Part shown: piece by piece, positions 57,025-64,000 of the stretch
How positions within the stretch are numbered: the first letter of the stretch is position 1
Layout: each line of letters begins with the position of its first letter
Assembly (NCBI GenBank): GCA_009617715.1
Contig: VTFK01000160.1
Coordinates: forward strand, 682,001 to 746,000
Length of the DNA: 64,000 bases
Direction of reading: 5' to 3'
DNA from: Plectrocnemia conspersa
Taxonomy: Eukaryota; Arthropoda; Insecta; Trichoptera; Polycentropodidae
Made by a program: the position numbers and the translations under genes
The notes under the pieces: model-generated
Seen by the model: the letters and a program-made list of their open reading frames with translations, nothing else
Database searches by the model: none
Told to the model about the DNA's origin: nothing

Positions 57025-58509
57025 ATATGAGCCGTTGATTTTGAAAGTGGAGCAAGTCCCTTTTGTTAAAAAAATAGTTAGAGCTAATTTTCATCAGAAA
57101 TTATCTTAAAATTATTGTTTTTAATCAATTCACAATCATATCTATAAATAACAATGTAAATTTATTTTGGTCGATGATATTAATTGTTTGTTGATTTTGA
57201 AAATGAGGCAAGTCCACTTTTAATAAAAATTGAAAAGCGTACTATGTTAGTTAGTTCCCATAGTTACTAGGAATCTTACAGACTAATGGTTTATCACAGA
57301 AGTGTGGTAAGAGAAGAATGAAACCGAGAAATCACAAGGGAACGCAAAAGACTTGCAGTTTTAAATATTATTTAGATACCAAAAAAGCAAAAAAAATTTT
57401 ATTATGCAAAATATTTCATATATCTAAAGAAGAGTGGACCGTGCTGTCAATGCAACAAAATTTTGGAGAAGATTTTTGTAGTAGAATAGAAACTCAATGA
57501 AAACTAATGAGGAAAAAGTAAAACGCGTGAAGGAACATATTGAGAGTTTTTCTCAATCAATAAGCCATTATACAATGTCTTACAATTCAAATAGAAAGTA
57601 TTTAAACTTTGAAATGAGTTTAATAAAAATGTACAACTTATACGTTGATAAATGTCAGAAAATGTTATGGAAAAAAATATGGGAATATTTAAAATAAAAA
57701 TTTAATTTGTACTTTCGTCATCCACTTAGAAACACGTGCTCAATATGCAAATTAAAACGTCACACAATATTGAAGAAAAAACAAATCTGATGAAACAACA
57801 TGAACTTCATTTAAAAGATGCCGAGCTAGCCAGAAAAACCTTACAAGAAGATAAAACGCTAGCCTCAAAAAACCCAAGAAACTATTTTGCTTTTACATTT
57901 AATTTGCAAAAAGCACTACCATACCCTAAGCTGACTAATTTTCTTGCATACTATAAATGAAACATGCATGTTTTAAATCAAGGTTTGCACAATTGACATG
58001 AAGATGAAAATCATATGTATACTTGGGATGAACCAACTGCATCTAGAGGATCACAAGAAGTAGCTTATTGTTGTTTAAAACATCTAAAAAATGTGACAAC
58101 TCAAAACATGTTATCGTTTATATCAACATGTGTTTGTTTAAGTTTTTTCTGTATACCGTTCGAAAAAAGTATGAAGTGTTGAAATAAAATAGAAAAAATT
58201 AAGAAATAAATTATTCTTTTTTTTTATTACAATTAAACTATTAAAAACAGGAAATCAACATTTTCATAAAATCATTACTTTTGAAAATAAGGTAAGGCCG
58301 TTGGGACTTATTAAAAATATTTTTTTGTTTAAATAATGCGAAAATACTTATTGAATTTGAAATTTTAATGATAAAAAGGCCGCAAACAATATACAAGAAC
58401 TCTATTATTGCATATTAATATTTTTAAATAAGTTCAAACAAGAACCATTAATTATCAAACAACAACAATAATATGGACTTGCCCCACTTTCAAAATCAAC
58501 GGCTCATAT
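57025..58509 (+). mobile_element. 1.49 kb DNA transposon with terminal inverted repeats
   Basis: The left end ATATGAGCCGTTGATTTTGA (continuing AAGTGGAGCAAGTCC) is mirrored at the right end by GGACTTGCCCCACTTTCAAA and ATCAACGGCTCATAT. About 34 bases match with one difference. Subterminal copies of the same motif lie at 57190-57216 (GTTGATTTTGAAAATGAGGC) and in weaker inverted form near 58255-58300. Broken transposase-like coding sequence fills the middle. The class is not certain to me. Confidence 0.88.
57318..58200 (+). pseudogene. Broken transposase-like gene of the 57025 element
   Basis: Three successive open pieces (57318-57500, 57497-57697, 57736-57960) are offset by frameshifts, and further pieces follow behind TGA stops at 57958 and about 58000. 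Recognisable blocks are a charged helical LKDAELARKTLQEDK segment near 57805, FNLQKALPYPKLTNFLAYY near 57898, and DEPTASRGSQEVAYCCLKHL near 58025. I know this block order from a widespread group of uncharacterised animal transposase-like proteins in which a SDxCxGQN-type acidic block follows; that part is missing here. Inactive. Confidence 0.65.
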
Positions 58510-60214
58510 GTAAATACAACAGTAATAATAATTATAAAACAGCATTTAATGACAGCTATCTTTTCATCATAGCAAAAAAAAATTAAATATATTATGCATT
58601 TTTATAAATTTTCCTAATCCCGTCCCAAAATTATACTCTATGACATTTTTTTCGCAGAATTAGTATTTGAACCAGTGAAAAAACATTTCTGTTGGAATAA
58701 AACTATTAATAAGTCACCATATCAGGCAATCTCTACAGCAAACTTTATCTTATGTAAAATAAATAAATATGGCAGTTAGTATATATTAATGTATTTTTTT
58801 ACGAAATTATGACTCAACCCCTTCACTTTTTATAGTACCACTGCTTTTTCTAGTAATATTGCTAGACTTTTTTTTAAATTATTTATTTCTTTTTACAATT
58901 TTTTACTACAAATTCACATTGCATATAGCTTATGAGCATTGAACAAAAATGATATAAAATTAATGCTAACGACCAGAAAATTTATTTATATATTATAAAT
59001 TAATTAATACGTCAGATAACAAGTATAAATTAGGACGAAAAAACTTAACAATAGTCACATGCATATTATTAATTAGCCGTATAAAATGTCAATGTTAAAA
59101 AAGAAAACCAACGATAAACTTTGATCGCTAAGATTGCGTTATAATAACAAAAACACAGTCGAACTTCAGACTTTGGTGACAACATAAACGTAAAATATTT
59201 CCGTGAAGAAATTTCTCAAGAGATTTTTGGCAAAGTACAAATTACAAAGCCCTGTATCAAGGTAGACTATCATCAATCTTATAATGGACGATGTAAGTAT
59301 TAAGATTGGGATTATATGTGCAGATAATATATACAATTCACACTTTATCGACTTTCGGTTGAGATACAAGATTGTAGTGATAAAATAAGTCTAACGAGAG
59401 TTTTAAATATAATAAGGACCAAAAAATCATTTGGCAGTTTTAACGATGTTTCGTGTTCACATTTTAACTGTTTTAAATTTATCTATTTATTTTAAATTTT
59501 AAACAGAAACATATATATGTTTATATTTTATTTTAAGAAGCTTATATGCAAACACGATTTTAAGATAACGTTATAAATGCTTAAATTGTTAACCCCTTAA
59601 ACGCTTAAATTGTTTACTAAAGTGGTTTCGAATTGAATAGACACCAAATCCGAGTTCTACGACTCATATTATTTTTCAGACAAACCATATATAGTTTCTC
59701 ATTGTTAATATTTGATTAAATAATAACAGAGACTCGTGAATTATCTATAGTATCTACAATTTATATATTTAGAACCATACAATATCAATGAATAAGTATT
59801 TTATATTATATTATCTGACTACTGTATTTGCGATATAAATCGTTTTATCTATTTTGACGCAAATATTAAAAGCGTTCATACCTACGTTTTCCATGATATT
59901 TTGTTATTGGGACAGATAAAAAATGCACTTGTTTATAACATTTTGTCACGAACATAGCATGCGGATTTTTATATAATCCGTTATCGATATTATAACTATA
60001 TGCGTCACAAGCACTAACAATGTTCTAAACAATCGATATGAAGGCAAGAAACCACATGTATTTCCATTAATCTGCATTAGATCAAACAAATTTATTTATT
60101 CGCTTAAAATTAATTAGAAATGTTATTATTAAGACTTGATAATCATTTCATATACAATATATACATTTATATAAATGAATATATTCACAAATACACTTCC
60201 ATACAAAATTAAAT
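58510..60214. other. AT-rich DNA, nothing recognised
   Basis: No ORF or repeat of note over 1.7 kb. Confidence 0.5.
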
Positions 60215-60815
60215 ACAGTGGAACCTAGGAATGCAAGTAACTTGATTTACGAGTATTTTGCAAAACCATTTTGCCTCGATAAACGAGCGATGTTTTGAAA
60301 AACAAGCAGAGTTTCGACCGAAAGATCGAATCTAAACCTAAAAAATTTTTGAAAAAAGCATTTCCAAATAGTGAGCAGCCTCAGGATTATTGATTAATCA
60401 TGGGGTAAAGTTATCAAGAGAACCCTCAATACTGCTTGGAGAAAACTGTAGCCTAATTTTGTTGACGGGTTTGCTGGAACCGTCAATTATCGATGAAATT
60501 GTGATCTTCGAAAAGAACATGGAACTGGTGGTAAATGAAAACGATGTTTAAGAGTTGATGTTGTGCGAGGATACAGAGTAGATCTCGTCTAATAGCATTT
60601 TATTCTGACATAATTAATTAATAAATTTAATTATATTATAATATAATAGATATAATAAATAAAATTATAAAAATATACGTGTATTTTATATTAATCATTT
60701 TATATGTATATTTTTGAGTTTTGGAACGAATCAACTAAATTTGTATTATTTCTTATAGGAAAGTTTGCTTTGATATACGAGTGTTTTAAAACACGAGCAC
60801 GTTACAATTTTATAA
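60215..60815 (+). mobile_element. Second Tigger-like remnant
   Basis: Starts ACAGTGGAACCTAGGAATGC and shares CGAGCGATGTTTTGAAAAAC with the 41136 copy. Coding debris near 60420-60560 (NTAWRKLW-like and RKEHGTG blocks) corresponds to the C-terminal part of the transposase. At 60722-60805, TTTGGAACGAATCAAC and GATATACGAGTGTTTTAAAA look like the 3' subterminal sequence of such elements. The terminal repeat itself is missing where the hairpin family copy 3 begins. Confidence 0.75.
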
Positions 60816-60821
60816 TTTTAA

Positions 60822-62145
60822 AATTTGTTTGCAAATTATTGTTGAATGTATTTTTTTTTGAACGCTTAAAAAATATTACACATGAAAGAAAATATTCAAA
60901 GAATTTAAATTAGTAGCAGTAAATTCAGGTATTCGATCTGAAAATCAGATTGAATACATAAGGAAGAATTATATAAAGTTAATATTTTTATAGATTGTAT
61001 TCTCGGTAAATTGACAACTAGATTTAATGCAGCAAAATAAATTAATAATACATTTACTATCATGTTTTTATTTCTAAAATAAAATCTAGAAAAAACTGTC
61101 TCGAATCTATCCCGAAAATATTTTTTAAAATATGTCATTTCAGTAAAAACATATTGCAATACATTTTCACTAGTAGATATATATTTTTACCAGTGAAAAT
61201 ATAATTTATCTGACATGTGCTAGTAAAATTATATGTGTTAAAATATACATTTTATGTATAAATTTTACAGTGAATGTGTATTTTTCAGTGAAATTATATC
61301 ATATTTTTACTAGTAAACTCCAAAAACATTTTCACCAGTAGATGTATATGTATCATAATATATATTAGCGAAAAATTATTTAAATATCTATGAAACTTAA
61401 TTTGCCAGTTGTGAAATATCCGAGCTGTTCAAATCCAAACGTAACTTAATAAAAGTTCTGAAACTAATTATAGTTTTAAAACTTTTATTAGGTCAAGTCC
61501 AAAATAAAAATTAGGCCAGTTGATCTCTAAGAGAAAAATAAGCGCATTTCGCATGTTTCTTTATTTAAAAACTGCATTTGGATGATTTCAAAATATGATA
61601 GACTTCTAATATAAGAGGGCTGAGCAAAATATATTCAAACTGAATTTTGGTCAATAGGAGAGCGCAAAAACAATTATCAGTTCTCAGAAGTCAAAAATTC
61701 ACGTCAAAAGCAATAAAATCGTGTCGGCGCCGTTGCAGTGGGAACGCTCGGTAACGAGCGTTCCCATTGCGATGGCGCCAGCACGATTTTATTGCTTTTG
61801 ACGTGAATTTTTGACTTCTGAGAAGGGATAATTGTTTTTTGCGCTCTCCTATTGGTCAAAATTCGGTTTAGATGTGCTTTATTGGATTTTTATAAGGAAA
61901 TTCACTATATGGCAACACTAAGCAGCAAAGAAAACACGACTAATTATTAAGTTAATATTATGAATAGATATTTTGCTATTTTTTAAAGCCTAATTAAAAT
62001 ATTTCGTATAAAATATGATTTTAGAAAATATGTCGCGACAGTGGCTAGGCTTTATATTAATTTTCAGAATAAAAAGTTAACCCTTAGCTATTATTATTCA
62101 TTCAATAAATTATTCCGATGGTAAAAAATATATAAAATGACATTT
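60822..62145 (+). mobile_element. Hairpin-bearing repeat family, copy 3
   Basis: The fullest copy. From GCAAATTATTGTTGAATG it passes through hairpins at 60932-60958, about 61162-61200 and 61441-61493. The main hairpin at about 61636-61870 is centred on CGCTCGGTAACGAGCG, with arms close to 115 bp. It ends near ATGGTAAAAAATATATAAAA. It carries no ORF. It abuts or interrupts the Tigger remnant at its left. Confidence 0.85.
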
Positions 62146-62389
62146 TTTCCCAGGGCCATGTGAATATTGTATATAGTGCATTCTTAAATTGGACCAGCTT
62201 CTCATTGCCAACGCTGTAAACATATTTGCGATTGGCGAGTTCGAGAAGCGTAAGCGTTCATTATTTTAAAACAACTATATGCTACCTATATTTTAATTTA
62301 TAATGTTGAAGATATTAATATATAATAAATTTAGTTTTTCTTACAAACATATTTCTGAACGTCATAATAAATAATATTTTCTTTATACA
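62146..62389. other. Unassigned DNA
   Basis: An imperfect inverted patch lies at about 62195-62255 (GCTTCTC / GAGAAGC). Otherwise AT-rich. Confidence 0.35.
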
Positions 62390-62665
62390 CTCGCATGGGT
62401 GTAATTGTGATTTATTCGCGAACCGCGACAATGAAAAATTCGTGCCCCATAATTTGGCGTGCCCCATCCCCGGGGGCGTAGCCCTACTCCACTTTCATGC
62501 CGACACGTGCCACAGAAACCCGATTATTATTTTCTGAGCTCATGTGCAACAACATATCATCCCGAAGATTAAAAAATATTCAGTTTCCATTTAGCTCCCC
62601 CAAGCACGGGGCAACAATGTAGGCGCACGTTTCGGAAATGTCGTATGAATTCACTTATGTGCGAA
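62390..62665. promoter_or_regulatory. Candidate regulatory island
   Basis: About 275 bp of raised GC with ATTCGCGAACCGCGACAATG, CCATCCCCGGGGGCG and GACACGTGCC (E-box CACGTG near 62504). No known coding frame. It is 50 kb from Lim3, so it may serve the next gene beyond the window. Confidence 0.35.
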
Positions 62666-64000
62666 TACGAACGTTGTAACTTTTCCACAATAGCATAAAA
62701 GAATATTAGATTAACAACGATACGATTATATAATATATTTATATAGATGTTCAAATATTATGTTAGAAGGTTTTATCACTGGAATAATACTATATAACCA
62801 GCTATTTCCACAATTATCTTTGATATGATAAAAAAAAAAAAGATCTTAGAGATTCTATAACATATCATGTATTGTTCATTTTTTTATCATAATATCAAAA
62901 TCAGCGTATATTTGTATTAATAATCTTATGTTAATGATGAAAAACATTGTTTCATGTTATTAATAATTATTTAAACCTTTATCTCTAATTACCAAGTATT
63001 AAGATTTCCGGCAAATGCTTTTTTGTAATCAAAATATAGCAATAAAGAATGAAAAATGAATTATTATCATAAATTATATATCATTCTCCTCTTCAATTAA
63101 AATCACAACATTTTTTTTAAGAACATCTCCCAATCATAAAAGTACGATATCTTCATTTATATTTAGAGATACCAACTATTCGACATTATAAACTTTTCTT
63201 ATATTAAATAATATTAATATTAAACTAGAAAAAAATCATTATTTTTAATTAACAATGCATCGAATTGCTATTGTTGGCTTAATTATTAAAAGTGTACTAA
63301 ACAGTACGTCTATCGTTTATGTTATATTTTTGAAATAATCCAAATATCTAAAAGCTTTCTTTAAATTATTTATCTTTATAAGATATACAAATGTGCATTT
63401 AAAAGTAAATTTGAAAGTTGATTAAATATTTGTAAAAGTAGAATCCTAAGATGGAGCAAACATTCTGCACTTTTAATAATTTTAACCCAATTATAAAAAT
63501 ATTTCATAAAAAACACCATTTAAATAGTTGCAGAAATACTAATATATCAAATAATACAAAATTGTCGAACTTATTCGAATATCGAATATTTGGTTTAGAA
63601 TCTCTATTTTATTTTTAATATCAATCTTTCAAACTATACATGTATAGTTTTTAGATATAGTTAAAAAAAGTATTTAAAACTATGAACAAATAATATTCGT
63701 CATAAAAACAACAAAAATGAAGCAAAAATTATATTTTTCGTTATATCACTTAATTATGCGGCCCACAGATATAGAAACACTGGTGAAATGACGTAATTAC
63801 AGTATATTTATGCAAAAAAATTTACAAAATTAAATTTCAATAAAATATAATTTGGTTTATAGGAATTTACTAAAAAATTTTTTTTTTGCTATTATTCCAA
63901 GGAAATCTCCCCGGCCACCAAAAAAAAGTTCGGCAAAAAACACCGGGCGTTAAGCTGGTAAAAAATATAGTGCTTAGATCTGTTATAAGATTAAGAATAA
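62666..64000. other. AT-rich DNA to the right edge
   Basis: No gene is seen. A short GC-richer patch at 63900-63955 contains CTCCCCGGCCACC. Confidence 0.5.

Overview
The window reads as nuclear DNA of an insect: strongly AT-rich, intron-bearing, and littered with decayed transposons. It holds one complete, confidently identified gene, the LIM-homeodomain transcription factor Lim3 (Lhx3/Lhx4 class). Lim3 lies on the minus strand in seven coding exons between 12904 and 1217. All splice junctions follow GT-AG and keep frame, and together they encode 382 residues: two LIM domains, a homeodomain, and a C-terminus ending in a [14 protein letters not shown] motif. The order of insect cannot be fixed from this sequence alone.

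Layout. Positions 1-185 are the 3' end of an unrecognised plus-strand gene that converges on Lim3. Positions 1217-12904 are Lim3; its introns hold a decayed non-LTR retrotransposon, a small hairpin element, a tRNA-like repeat and one GC-rich island. A CpG-rich promoter region follows at about 12905-13260. From there to 64000 I find no convincing host protein-coding gene. This upstream desert of about 50 kb is AT-rich background interrupted by many discrete islands of near-balanced base composition, 150-700 bp each, without usable reading frames. That is how clustered conserved noncoding regulatory elements around developmental transcription factors tend to look. I infer, but cannot prove from one sequence, that many are Lim3 enhancers or enhancers of the next gene beyond the window.

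Mobile DNA. Three copies of a roughly 1.25 kb family carry a long central hairpin and smaller internal hairpins (about 14075, 46943 and 60822). A 1.49 kb element with terminal inverted repeats contains a broken transposase-like gene (57025-58509). An 878-bp hairpin-rich element has 44-bp terminal inverted repeats (51158-52035). There is a hAT-type miniature element with an 8-bp target duplication (54819-55060), a decayed hAT transposase (26100-27080), two Tigger-like remnants (41136 and 60215), a mariner-like miniature element (25188-25488), two LINE remnants, a weak copia-type trace, and tRNA-derived SINE copies. A 116-bp AT dinucleotide array sits at 27804-27919.

Nothing here looks like a new multi-gene system. 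The most unusual material is the hairpin-bearing repeat family, whose arms differ between copies in a concerted way, and the islands upstream of Lim3.
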